Shown: positions 44,543 to 51,878 of the stretch, in pieces | Layout of the letters: each line of letters begins with the position of its first letter | Numbering within the stretch: position 1 is the stretch's first letter | Source of the DNA: ZC4RG20 sp963782445 | GTDB taxonomy: Bacteria; Pseudomonadota; Gammaproteobacteria; Steroidobacterales; Rariloculaceae | Direction of reading: 5' to 3' | DNA length: 64,000 bases | NCBI GenBank assembly: GCA_963782445.1 | Contig: CAWAJM010000001.1 | Coordinates: forward strand, 558,001-622,000 | Notes under the pieces: model-generated | Seen by the model: only the letters and a program-made list of their open reading frames with translations | The model's database searches: none | What the model was told of the DNA's origin: nothing | Program-made: the position numbers and the translations under genes

Positions 44543-44574
44543 GGTGGCACTATACTCGAACGCGAGGAGTTGCC

Positions 44575-45075
44575 ATGACGAGCATTCGATTGAGCCTCGC
44601 CCGTCGCGACGAGGCGGCGGACATCGCCGAGATGTCCCGGCGCTTCATCGAGGACGGGTTGCCCTGGAGCTGGGACGAGCGGCGTGTGCTGCGCTACATC
44701 CGCGATGGCGAGTCCGCAGCCGTCGTTGCGCGCGATCGGCGCCGCATCGTCGGGTTCGCGATCATGGAGTTCCACGACGAGCACGCCCATCTGAACCTGT
44801 TGGCCGTGGCGCCCGGCTACCGGCGGCGCGGTATCGGCATGCGGCTCATCGAGTGGCTCGAAGCCTCGGCCCGTACGGCGGGCACGTTTCTCTTGCGCCT
44901 CGAGCTGCGCGCCGATAACGATGCGGCGCGCCGTTTCTATTTGAAGCTGGGCTATGCGGAAGTCGGGCGCCGGCGCGGCTATTACTCGGGCAGGGAAGAC
45001 GCGATCTGCATGGCGCGGGATCTGCGGCTCGTCGACGCCTCGAAGATGGAGCCCTTCGACTGGAAGCAGCACTGA
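44575..45075 (+). CDS. GNAT family N-acetyltransferase
   Basis: A 166-residue acetyltransferase with the GNAT fold: NLLAVAPGYRRRGIGMRLIEWLE is the acetyl-CoA-binding motif, and RLELRADNDAARRFYLKLGYAEVG is the C-terminal motif. This resembles RimI-like enzymes but the substrate is unknown. A good ribosome site (GAGGAG) lies 6 bases before the ATG, and a TATACT sequence at 44551-44556 may be a promoter -10 box. The next gene, moaB, starts 3 bases after its stop, so they form a short operon embedded in the Moco group. Confidence 0.86.
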   Translation: MTSIRLSLARRDEAADIAEMSRRFIEDGLPWSWDERRVLRYIRDGESAAVVARDRRRIVGFAIMEFHDEHAHLNLLAVAPGYRRRGIGMRLIEWLEASARTAGTFLLRLELRADNDAARRFYLKLGYAEVGRRRGYYSGREDAICMARDLRLVDASKMEPFDWKQH

Positions 45076-45077
45076 TC

Positions 45078-45593
45078 GTGGACGAGAGATCGTTTCTGCC
45101 GCTCAATATTGCCGTGCTCACAGTGTCGGATACGCGCACGGAGGCCACGGACAAGTCGGGCGGGCTGCTCGTCGAGTGTCTCGAGGGTGCGGGTCATCGC
45201 CTGGCCGGCAAGCGCATCGTGCGCGACGATATTTACGCGATCCGCGCCGTCGTCTCCGTCTGGATCGCCGAGCCCGAGGTCAACGTCGTGATCAGCACGG
45301 GCGGCACCGGCGTCACGGGACGCGACGGCACCCCCGAGGCCGTGGCCGCGCTGCTCGACAAGCAGATCGACGGCTTCGGCGAGCTGTTCCGCGCCGTGTC
45401 GTTTCCGGAGATCGGCACCTCGGCGCTGCAGTCGCGCTGTCTCGCCGGCGTAGCTAACGGCACCTACGTCTTCTGTCTGCCGGGCTCGGCGCATGCCTGC
45501 GTAACGGCCTGGGACAAGATTCTCGCCGCGCAACTCGATTACCGGACGCGGCCGTGCAATTTCGCGGAGCTTCTCCCGCGTCTCAAGGAGTGA
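45078..45593 (+). CDS. moaB: molybdenum cofactor biosynthesis protein B
   Basis: MoaB, 171 residues, starting with GTG. It belongs to the MogA/MoaB family that adenylylates molybdopterin before metal insertion. The signature STGGTGVTGRD (73-83) binds the pterin. It has SVSDTRTEATDKSGGLL-like opening (TVSDTRTEATDKSG) and LPGSAHACVTAWDKIL. In most MogA proteins the sequence is different in this region; the close match to E. coli MoaB length and order supports the MoaB name. It may take over the role of MogA, which is not seen in the window. It ends 40 bases before the thiamine riboswitch. Confidence 0.9.
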   Translation: MDERSFLPLNIAVLTVSDTRTEATDKSGGLLVECLEGAGHRLAGKRIVRDDIYAIRAVVSVWIAEPEVNVVISTGGTGVTGRDGTPEAVAALLDKQIDGFGELFRAVSFPEIGTSALQSRCLAGVANGTYVFCLPGSAHACVTAWDKILAAQLDYRTRPCNFAELLPRLKE

Positions 45594-45633
45594 CGCTCGC
45601 CGGCGTTTCTTCTATCATGGAAACGTCTTGATC

Positions 45634-45722
45634 CGAGGGGTGGCCTACCCGGCCTGAGAGGTTGACGAATTCGTCAACCAACCCTTTGAACCTGATCCGG
45701 TTAGTGCCGGCGTAGGGACTGG
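45634..45722 (+). promoter_or_regulatory. TPP riboswitch (THI element)
   Basis: The thiamin-pyrophosphate aptamer is nearly complete to the eye. Conserved pieces in order are GAGGGGTG, CCTGAGAGG, a perfect 20-base palindromic helix (45660-45679, centre GAATTC), ACCCTTTGAACCTGATC, then GGTTAGTGCCGGCGTAGGGA. This is the THI-box consensus. Binding of thiamin pyrophosphate should lower expression of the downstream operon. The next gene is a TonB-dependent receptor, followed by other thiamine genes, so the regulation fits. Confidence 0.95.
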
Positions 45723-45760
45723 AGCCGCTGTCATCTCCCCCATCGCTAAAACGGACCGGG

Positions 45761-45777
45761 TCTCTTTTAAGAGGAGA
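45761..45777 (+). promoter_or_regulatory. hairpin covering the ribosome site of the thiamine receptor gene
   Basis: The sequence TCTCTTTTAAGAGGAGA lies 7 bases before the receptor's ATG. CTCTT (45762-45766) can pair with AAGAG (45769-45773) through a tight loop, which hides part of the AGGAG ribosome site. It sits 38 bases after the aptamer and may be the expression platform, acting at the level of translation. The ribosome site itself is good when free. The exact alternative pairing with the aptamer is not worked out here. Confidence 0.5.
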
Positions 45778-45783
45778 TCCGCA

Positions 45784-47973
45784 ATGCCTCATTCACTCGC
45801 ATCGCGCGTGAGGCTCGCGCTCGCGCTCGCACCGCTCGCGGCCTCAGCCCCGGCCTGGTCGGCGCAGGCGCCGCCTGCGGCCGCGGGGCGGGCCCGGACG
45901 GCGGCCGCGCCGCGGGCCGGGGACGGCCCGCTCGAGGAGATCGTCGTCAAGGGCGAGCTGCGCGACACGGGCGTGCTGAACCTGCCCGCGAGCGTCTCGG
46001 TGCTCGACAACGAGACGCTGCGTGAGACGACGCTGCAGCACTTCGAAGAGGCAACGTCGTTCATTCCGAACCTGAATTGGTCGGGAGAGGGCTCGCGCGC
46101 GCGGTATTTCCAGCTGCGCGGCGTCGGCGAGCTCGAGCAGTACGAGGGCGCCCCGAACCCTTCGGTCGGCTTCATCATCGACGATATCGATTTCTCTTCG
46201 CTCGGCGCGGCGGCGACGCTGTTCGACATCGACCGCGTCGAAGTGCTGCGCGGGCCCCAGGGCACGCGTTACGGCGCGAACGCGCTCGGCGGCCTGATCT
46301 ACATGCGCTCGACCGAGCCCTCCGACACCCTCGAGACCAACGTCGAGCTCACGGGCGGCACCGACGGCACGGAAGCGCTCGGCGCGGCCGTCGGCGGTCC
46401 GGCGGCCGCGCACGCGGACTATCGGCTCTCCGTGCAGCGCTACCGCAGCAACGGCTTTCGCACGAACACTTACCTGCATCGGGACGACACGTACGGCCGC
46501 GACGAGCTCACGACGCGGGGCAAGCTGCGGTGGAACCCGTCCGAGCGCGTCGAGGTCGAGGCGACTGGACTGTACATCGACATCGCCAACGGCTACGACG
46601 CCTGGACGATCGACAACGACTATACGACCGAGTCCAACCGGCCGGGGCGCGATGCGCAGCGCTCCGTCGCGGGCTCCGTGCGCGTCACGGCGAACCTCGA
46701 TCGCTTCAACGTCGTGAGCATCTCGGCGGCCAATCGCACGAAGGCGATCTACAGCTTCGATGCGGACTGGGGCAATCCGGTGCTCTGGGCGCCCTACGTC
46801 TACGACTATTTCAGCGCCGACGATCGTACTCGGCGCACGTACAGTCAGGAAGTCAGGCTGCTCTCCAAGCCCGGCGCGATCGCGAACGGGCGTGGCGACT
46901 GGCTCGTCGGTATCTACGCGCTCGACCTCGCCGAGGCCGACGGTCTCTCGAACACGGGGGTCTACGGGGACAGCCGCCTGCCGGCGTCGACGTACGATGT
47001 GCTGGACAACGTCTCGCACAGCGACTACGACGCGAGGAACGTGGCCGTCTACGGTGAGGTCGATCTCAAGCTCGGCCGGCGCGCGGAGCTTACGGCCGGG
47101 CTGCGCTCGGAACGCCGCGCGGCGGACTACGCCGACACCAACGGTAACCGCTTCGCGCCCGTCGACCGCATGCTGGGCGGCGAGCTTGCCGTGAGCTGGC
47201 GCTTCGCGGACGCGTGGCGTCCGTATGTGCGGCTCGCGCGCGGCTACAAGGCCGGCGGCTTCAATACCGCGTTCGCCGGCGTCGATTTCAGCACCGTGGA
47301 CAACCTGACGCCGGCCCAGATCCAGTTCGGGCCGGAGTTCATGTGGACGCTCGAGGCGGGTCTCAAGGGCACTTGGCTCGACGGGCGGCTCAGCGGCGAC
47401 ATGGATGTGTTCGCCGGGCGGCGCGATGCCCAGCAGATCAAGATTCCCCTGCAGTTGCGCCTCGGAGATCCGTCGTCGTTCCTGTTTCTGACGGAAAACG
47501 CGGACAAGAGCCGGCTCAGCGGCCTCGAGGCGACGCTGCAATGGCGCGCCACGCGCCGCGTCACGATCGGTGGCTCGCTCGGTCTGCTTTCGACCGCTAT
47601 CGTCGACTTCCCGCTCTACCCGGCGCTCGACGGCCGCAGCGAGGCGCATGCTCCGCCCTGGAACTTTTCGCTGAGCGCCGAGTATCGGGTGCCGGCGGGC
47701 TGGTGGGGACGCATCGATCTGACGGGGCGAGACGCCTTCTATTTCGACTACAGCCACGACCAGAAGTCGTGGAGCTACTCGCTCGTGAACCTGCACGGCG
47801 GCAGGGATTTCGGCGCCTGGAGCGCCGAGCTTTGGGTGCGCAATCTGTTGAACCGGGACTATGCCGTGCGCGGGTTTTACTTCGGCGACGAGCCCCCCGA
47901 CTTTCCCAACAAGCTGTATGTGCGGCTCGGCGACCCGCGCCAAGCGGGCGTGACCGTCCGGTATCACTTCTGA
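45784..47973 (+). CDS. TonB-dependent outer-membrane receptor, probably for thiamine
   Basis: A 729-residue outer-membrane receptor with signal peptide (about 1-27). An N-terminal plug is seen in EEIVVKGELRDTGVLNLPASVSVLDNETL, with RVEVLRGPQGTRYGANALGGLI typical of the plug end. The barrel follows with many aromatic strands, and the last residue is Phe (VRYHF). A TPP riboswitch in front and thiamine genes behind strongly suggest that it imports thiamine or a precursor. It is the first gene of the operon. Confidence 0.92.
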   Translation: MPHSLASRVRLALALAPLAASAPAWSAQAPPAAAGRARTAAAPRAGDGPLEEIVVKGELRDTGVLNLPASVSVLDNETLRETTLQHFEEATSFIPNLNWSGEGSRARYFQLRGVGELEQYEGAPNPSVGFIIDDIDFSSLGAAATLFDIDRVEVLRGPQGTRYGANALGGLIYMRSTEPSDTLETNVELTGGTDGTEALGAAVGGPAAAHADYRLSVQRYRSNGFRTNTYLHRDDTYGRDELTTRGKLRWNPSERVEVEATGLYIDIANGYDAWTIDNDYTTESNRPGRDAQRSVAGSVRVTANLDRFNVVSISAANRTKAIYSFDADWGNPVLWAPYVYDYFSADDRTRRTYSQEVRLLSKPGAIANGRGDWLVGIYALDLAEADGLSNTGVYGDSRLPASTYDVLDNVSHSDYDARNVAVYGEVDLKLGRRAELTAGLRSERRAADYADTNGNRFAPVDRMLGGELAVSWRFADAWRPYVRLARGYKAGGFNTAFAGVDFSTVDNLTPAQIQFGPEFMWTLEAGLKGTWLDGRLSGDMDVFAGRRDAQQIKIPLQLRLGDPSSFLFLTENADKSRLSGLEATLQWRATRRVTIGGSLGLLSTAIVDFPLYPALDGRSEAHAPPWNFSLSAEYRVPAGWWGRIDLTGRDAFYFDYSHDQKSWSYSLVNLHGGRDFGAWSAELWVRNLLNRDYAVRGFYFGDEPPDFPNKLYVRLGDPRQAGVTVRYHF

Positions 47974-47984
47974 ACGGAGGCGAC

Positions 47985-48266
47985 ATGAACATCACGGTGG
48001 AGCTCAGTCTGTATCCGCTCGGCAACGAAGATCCGATCCGCACGATCGTCGAATTCATTCGCGACGTGGCGGCGGACGATCGAGTCGAGGTCGTCGTGAA
48101 CCAGCTCAGCACGCAACTGCGCGGGCCCCTGCCGGACGTGCTCGACGTGCTCGGTGCGGCCATGCAGCGCTCGTTCGAGAACGGTCCGACCCAGGCCCTC
48201 GTCGCCAAGTTCCTGAACGTGGATCTTCCCGTCGCGGAGGCGCCCGACCTTGCAGCATTCGATTGA
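47985..48266 (+). CDS. thiamine/HMP-binding YkoF-like protein
   Basis: A 93-residue protein resembling the YkoF family, which binds thiamine and hydroxymethylpyrimidine. The opening MNITVELSLYPLG and the VVVNQLSTQLRG segment fit this ferredoxin-like domain. Ribosome site CGGAGG lies 4 bases before the ATG. It overlaps the start of the next gene by 17 bases. It has no signal peptide, so it probably acts in the cytosol. The TPP riboswitch supports the thiamine role. Confidence 0.75.
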   Translation: MNITVELSLYPLGNEDPIRTIVEFIRDVAADDRVEVVVNQLSTQLRGPLPDVLDVLGAAMQRSFENGPTQALVAKFLNVDLPVAEAPDLAAFD

Positions 48267-48933
48267 GATCGCGTTCTCGCTGATCGAACGGCTCTCTCCG
48301 CTCGAGGCGATTTCGACCGTATTGGCGGTACTCTATCTGCTGCTTGCGATTCGCGAGAACATTTGGTGCTGGACGGCGGGCCTCATCGGCTCGCTGCTCT
48401 CGCTCGTCGTGTTCTGGGACAAGCGGCTCTACATGGAATCCGGGCTGCAGATCTTTTACGCCGCGATGTCCGTCTACGGGTGGTACGAGTGGCAGTTCGG
48501 CGGCACGCGCGTCACCGAGGACGGCGGCGAGCAGGAGGAGCTGCCGATCCAGGTCTGGCCGGTGCGCACGCACGCGGTCTGGCTCGTCGGCATCGCGGCG
48601 GTGACCGCGCTTTTCGGCTACTACCTGCTGCACCACAGCAACGAGGCGCGCCCGTTCGTCGATTCGTTCACGACGGTCGGTGCCCTGCTCGCCACGTACA
48701 TGGTGGCCCGCAAGGTGCTCGAGAACTGGTTGTACTGGTTCGTCATCGACGGCGTCTCGGTATACCTATACAGTTCGAGAGGCCTCTATCTCTACGCGGC
48801 CTTGTTCGTGGTGTATCTATTCATGATCGTCGTCGGCTACAGAGCCTGGGCGCGGCAGTGGCGGGCCGAGCAGGCCGCGATTGCAGAACCGCGAGCCGGT
48901 GCGGCGGCCGCGGCCTTGGGCGTCGATGCCTGA
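48250..48933 (+). CDS. PnuC-family transporter, probable thiamine transporter (PnuT-like)
   Basis: A 227-residue inner-membrane protein with about seven helices. The pattern IRENIWCWTAGLIGSLLS and IFYAAMSVYGWYEW is typical of the PnuC family, whose members carry vitamins such as nicotinamide riboside or thiamine (PnuT) by facilitated diffusion. In this TPP-controlled operon, thiamine is the best guess. It starts with TTG at 48250, overlapping the preceding gene. The kinase gene that follows overlaps its end by 8 bases, which fits metabolic trapping of the vitamin after uptake. Confidence 0.85.
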   Translation: MQHSIEIAFSLIERLSPLEAISTVLAVLYLLLAIRENIWCWTAGLIGSLLSLVVFWDKRLYMESGLQIFYAAMSVYGWYEWQFGGTRVTEDGGEQEELPIQVWPVRTHAVWLVGIAAVTALFGYYLLHHSNEARPFVDSFTTVGALLATYMVARKVLENWLYWFVIDGVSVYLYSSRGLYLYAALFVVYLFMIVVGYRAWARQWRAEQAAIAEPRAGAAAAALGVDA

Positions 48934-49810
48934 GCGGCGGCCGGGCACCGAATCGGCGCTGCGCGAACGGGTCGCGCAGGCGCTGGCGGGCGTGCTGCCG
49001 GCGCCCGTCCCGGCGGAGGACCTCGCGGTCGAGCCGCTCGCCGGCGGCGTCGCCGTGCGCAGCTATCTCGTCCGCAGCGGCGCCGAGCGCTGGGTCGTGC
49101 GCCTCGCGCCGCCGGGGCTCGAAGGTGCGCTCGACGCCGGCGAGGAGGCGGCCGTGGCGGCGGCGGCGGCCGCCGCCGGTCTCGCTCCGGCCGTCATCGG
49201 TTATCAGGCGGCCGAAGGCACGCTCGTGACGGAATTCCGCGCGGGTGCCCGGCACCTGACGGCCGCGGATCTGCGCCGGCCCGAGACGACAGCGGCGCTC
49301 GTGGATCTGCTGCGCGCGCTGCACCGCGTGCCCGTGCGCGCGCGCCGCTTCGAGCCGGAGCGTCTTGCGGCTGGGTATGTCGAAGCCGCCGGCGGCGCAG
49401 CGCTCGCGCCCGCCCAGCGCCGGCTCGGGACCGAGCTCGAGCGGCTCGCGCACGATTACTCGATCCGCTACCCGGCCATAGCGCTTTGCCACAACGACCT
49501 CGTCGCGGCGAATGTGCTCGAGGACGGCCGCTTATGGCTCGTCGACTTCGAGTATGCTGTCGCCGCCGCGCCGGTCCTCGATCTCGCGGGCGTCGCCGGG
49601 CTCAACGGTTATGATGAGGGCGAGCGCTGGCGGCTCGTTGAAGCGTACTATCGCGGCGCCCCGGTGCCGTTCACGCCGGCGGAGCTCGCGCGCGTCGTGC
49701 GTCTCGTCCGGCTCATCGGCTATTTTTGGGCCCTCGCGGCCCAGCGCCGGGCCGCCGATCCGGCGCCCTATGCGCGCTTCGCCGACGCAGCCGCTGCATG
49801 GTTGGCGTAA
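48926..49810 (+). CDS. aminoglycoside-phosphotransferase-fold kinase, probable thiamine kinase
   Basis: A 294-residue kinase of the APH/choline kinase fold. It has the catalytic CHNDLVAANVL (His189-Asp191, Asn196) and the metal-binding LVDFEYA (Asp207-Glu209). In the thiamine operon it is likely to phosphorylate thiamine after PnuT-type uptake. The ATG at 48926 overlaps the end of the transporter gene; an earlier start at 48881 would add a basic stretch without a family match. The gene ends 16 bases before the dehydrogenase gene, so the operon could run on. Confidence 0.8.
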   Translation: MPERRPGTESALRERVAQALAGVLPAPVPAEDLAVEPLAGGVAVRSYLVRSGAERWVVRLAPPGLEGALDAGEEAAVAAAAAAAGLAPAVIGYQAAEGTLVTEFRAGARHLTAADLRRPETTAALVDLLRALHRVPVRARRFEPERLAAGYVEAAGGAALAPAQRRLGTELERLAHDYSIRYPAIALCHNDLVAANVLEDGRLWLVDFEYAVAAAPVLDLAGVAGLNGYDEGERWRLVEAYYRGAPVPFTPAELARVVRLVRLIGYFWALAAQRRAADPAPYARFADAAAAWLA

Positions 49811-49826
49811 ATTTGGGAGTCTTCGC

Positions 49827-50705
49827 ATGAGTCACGTTGCATTTCTGGGTCTCGGCGTCATGGGCTATCCCATGGCCGGCTGGCTCAGCAAAGCCGGCCA
49901 CGAGGTGGCGGTCTATAACCGCACGGCCGCGAAGGCCGAACGCTGGGCCGCCGAGTACCCGGGACGCGCCGCGGATTCCGCCGCCGACGCCGTGGCCGGC
50001 GCCGACTTCGTGTTCACGTGCCTCGGCGACGATCCCGACGTGCGCGAGGTCGTGCTCGGCGCGGACGGCGTCCTCGAGAACATGAAGAAAGCCGCGTTCT
50101 TCGTCGATCACACGACGGCCTCGGCCGTGCTTGCGCGCGAGATCGCCAAGGCCGGTGCGCGCCATGGCATCCGCTGCTACGATGCGCCGATCTCCGGCGG
50201 CCAGGCCGGCGCCGAGAACGGCAAGCTCACGGTCATGGTCGGCGGCGACGCCGAGTCATTCGGGCGCGTCGAGCCCGTGATCCGCGCTTACGCCCACAAC
50301 GTGCGGCTCGTCGGCCCGACCGGCGCCGGCCAGCTCACGAAGATGGTCAATCAGATCGCGATCGCGGGCGCCGTGCAGGGGCTCGCCGAGGCGCTGAACT
50401 TCGCGCAGTGCGCCGGCCTCGACGCGACGGCCGTCATCGAGGCGATCGGCAAGGGGGCCGCGCAGTCCTGGCAGATGGACAATCGCTGGAAGACCATGGT
50501 CGAGGGCAAGTTCGACTTCGGTTTCGCCGTGGAGTGGATGCGCAAGGACCTGCGGATCTGCCTCGACGAGGCGAGGCGAAACGGCGCCGAGCTGCCCGTC
50601 GCCGCGCTCGTCGATCAGTTCTACGCCGCCGTCGTCGATATGGGCGGCCGGCGCTGGGACACCTCCAGCCTCATCGCCCGGCTCAACCGCGGCGCGAAGG
50701 CCTGA
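49827..50705 (+). CDS. 3-hydroxyisobutyrate dehydrogenase-family oxidoreductase
   Basis: A 292-residue NAD(P)-dependent beta-hydroxyacid dehydrogenase. The cofactor motif FLGLGVMGYPMAGWL opens the protein; YDAPISGGQAGAENG and GPTGAGQLTKMVNQI (with the catalytic Lys) follow. Typical substrates are 3-hydroxyisobutyrate, tartronate semialdehyde or glyoxylate; not decided here. GGGAG lies 7 bases before the ATG. It follows the thiamine kinase gene by 16 bases but is not clearly part of thiamine metabolism. TesB follows on the same strand, 25 bases after its stop. Confidence 0.88.
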   Translation: MSHVAFLGLGVMGYPMAGWLSKAGHEVAVYNRTAAKAERWAAEYPGRAADSAADAVAGADFVFTCLGDDPDVREVVLGADGVLENMKKAAFFVDHTTASAVLAREIAKAGARHGIRCYDAPISGGQAGAENGKLTVMVGGDAESFGRVEPVIRAYAHNVRLVGPTGAGQLTKMVNQIAIAGAVQGLAEALNFAQCAGLDATAVIEAIGKGAAQSWQMDNRWKTMVEGKFDFGFAVEWMRKDLRICLDEARRNGAELPVAALVDQFYAAVVDMGGRRWDTSSLIARLNRGAKA

Positions 50706-50730
50706 GCGGCGGTTGCCGCAGGAGCGGCGC

Positions 50731-51600
50731 ATGCACGCGGTTCTGGCCGACCTGCTCAAGCTGCTCGAGCTCGAGCGCATCGAGGACAATATTTTCCGCG
50801 GCGAGAGCCGGGACATCGGAAGCGACCGCGTATTCGGCGGCCAGGTGCTGGGCCAGGCGCTGACGGCCGCGAGTTATACGGTCGAGGGCCGCGTGGTCCA
50901 CTCGTTGCATGCCTATTTTCTGCGCCCGGGCGACGTCAACGCGGCGATCGTCTACGACGTCGACCGCGCCCGCGACGGCCGCAGCTTCAGCAACCGCCGC
51001 ATCGTGGCCGTCCAGCACGGCCGGCCGATCTTCAACATGACCGCGTCGTTCCAAGTGCCCGAGCCCGGGCTCGAGCACTCGGCGCCGATGCCGAACGTGG
51101 CCGGACCCGAGGGGCTCGCGGACGTCCGCGAGGTGCCCGACGAGGTGCTGCGCCGCCTACCCGAGAAGATGCATCGCTTCGTGACCCACGAGCGGCCGTT
51201 CGAGATCCGCCCCGTCGAGCCCATCCAGCTCGTCGATCCCCGGCCCGCCGAGCCGCGCCGCCACATCTGGATCAAAGCTGTCGACCCCCTGCCCGACGAC
51301 CCGTACCTGCACCGCAACCTGCTCGCGTACGTCTCGGACTATCAGCTCGTCGGCACGGCGACGCTGCCGCACGAGGTCAGCTTCGTGGCCGGCAATCTGC
51401 AGATGGCGAGCCTCGATCACGCGATGTGGTTCCACCGCTCGTTCCGCATCGACGAATGGCTGCTATATGCCATGGAGAGCCCGAACGCCTCGGGGTCGCG
51501 CGGCCTTGCGCTCGGGCGGTTCTACACGGCCGACGGCCGGCTCGTGGCCTCGACTGCGCAGGAAGGGCTGATCCGCGTCTGGCCGGGCTTACGTTCGTAG
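50731..51600 (+). CDS. tesB: acyl-CoA thioesterase II
   Basis: A 289-residue TesB-type thioesterase with two hot-dog folds. It has the VFGGQVLGQALTAASYTV opening, SLHAYFLRPGD, and in the second half SLDHAMWFHRSFRIDEWLLYAMESPNASGSRGLALGRFY with the catalytic Asp-Ser/Thr-Gln region (ASTAQEGLIR). It cleaves medium- to long-chain acyl-CoAs. The ATG at 50731 has an AGGAG site 6 bases before it; a TTG at 50713 could also start the frame. Confidence 0.92.
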   Translation: MHAVLADLLKLLELERIEDNIFRGESRDIGSDRVFGGQVLGQALTAASYTVEGRVVHSLHAYFLRPGDVNAAIVYDVDRARDGRSFSNRRIVAVQHGRPIFNMTASFQVPEPGLEHSAPMPNVAGPEGLADVREVPDEVLRRLPEKMHRFVTHERPFEIRPVEPIQLVDPRPAEPRRHIWIKAVDPLPDDPYLHRNLLAYVSDYQLVGTATLPHEVSFVAGNLQMASLDHAMWFHRSFRIDEWLLYAMESPNASGSRGLALGRFYTADGRLVASTAQEGLIRVWPGLRS

Positions 51601-51641
51601 GCTGCGGCTCGGCTCCGCCCGGCGAGGTTGGTGGTGGGCTT

Positions 51642-51751
51642 CAGGCACGGCGTAAGGGCGGGGTCGGGACCGCCGTGAACCCTTCCCTGGGGGCTCGCTG
51701 AGCGCCCTCCGTGGCGCTCAGCGTCCCGACACCGCCCTTACGCCGTGCCTG
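51642..51751. repeat. 29-base inverted repeats around an inner hairpin
   Basis: Arms at 51642-51670 and 51723-51751 are inverted copies with one mismatch. Between them is a second perfect 10-base hairpin (51697-51706 paired to 51713-51722). The element lies in the gap between tesB and the quinoprotein dehydrogenase gene. It carries no run of T after the stem, so it is not a simple terminator. It has the look of a short dispersed repeat common in high-GC genomes; only one copy is in the window. Confidence 0.7.
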
Positions 51752-51878
51752 CAGCCGGACACCGACGCGGCCATCGCCGGAAGAGCGCCGGCACTTACCG
51801 GCCGGCCGAAAATCGCGGTACGCTGTCGCTGCCAAAAATCATAACGCGGCCCGCGGAGGCCGAATCGGGGGAGGCAGC

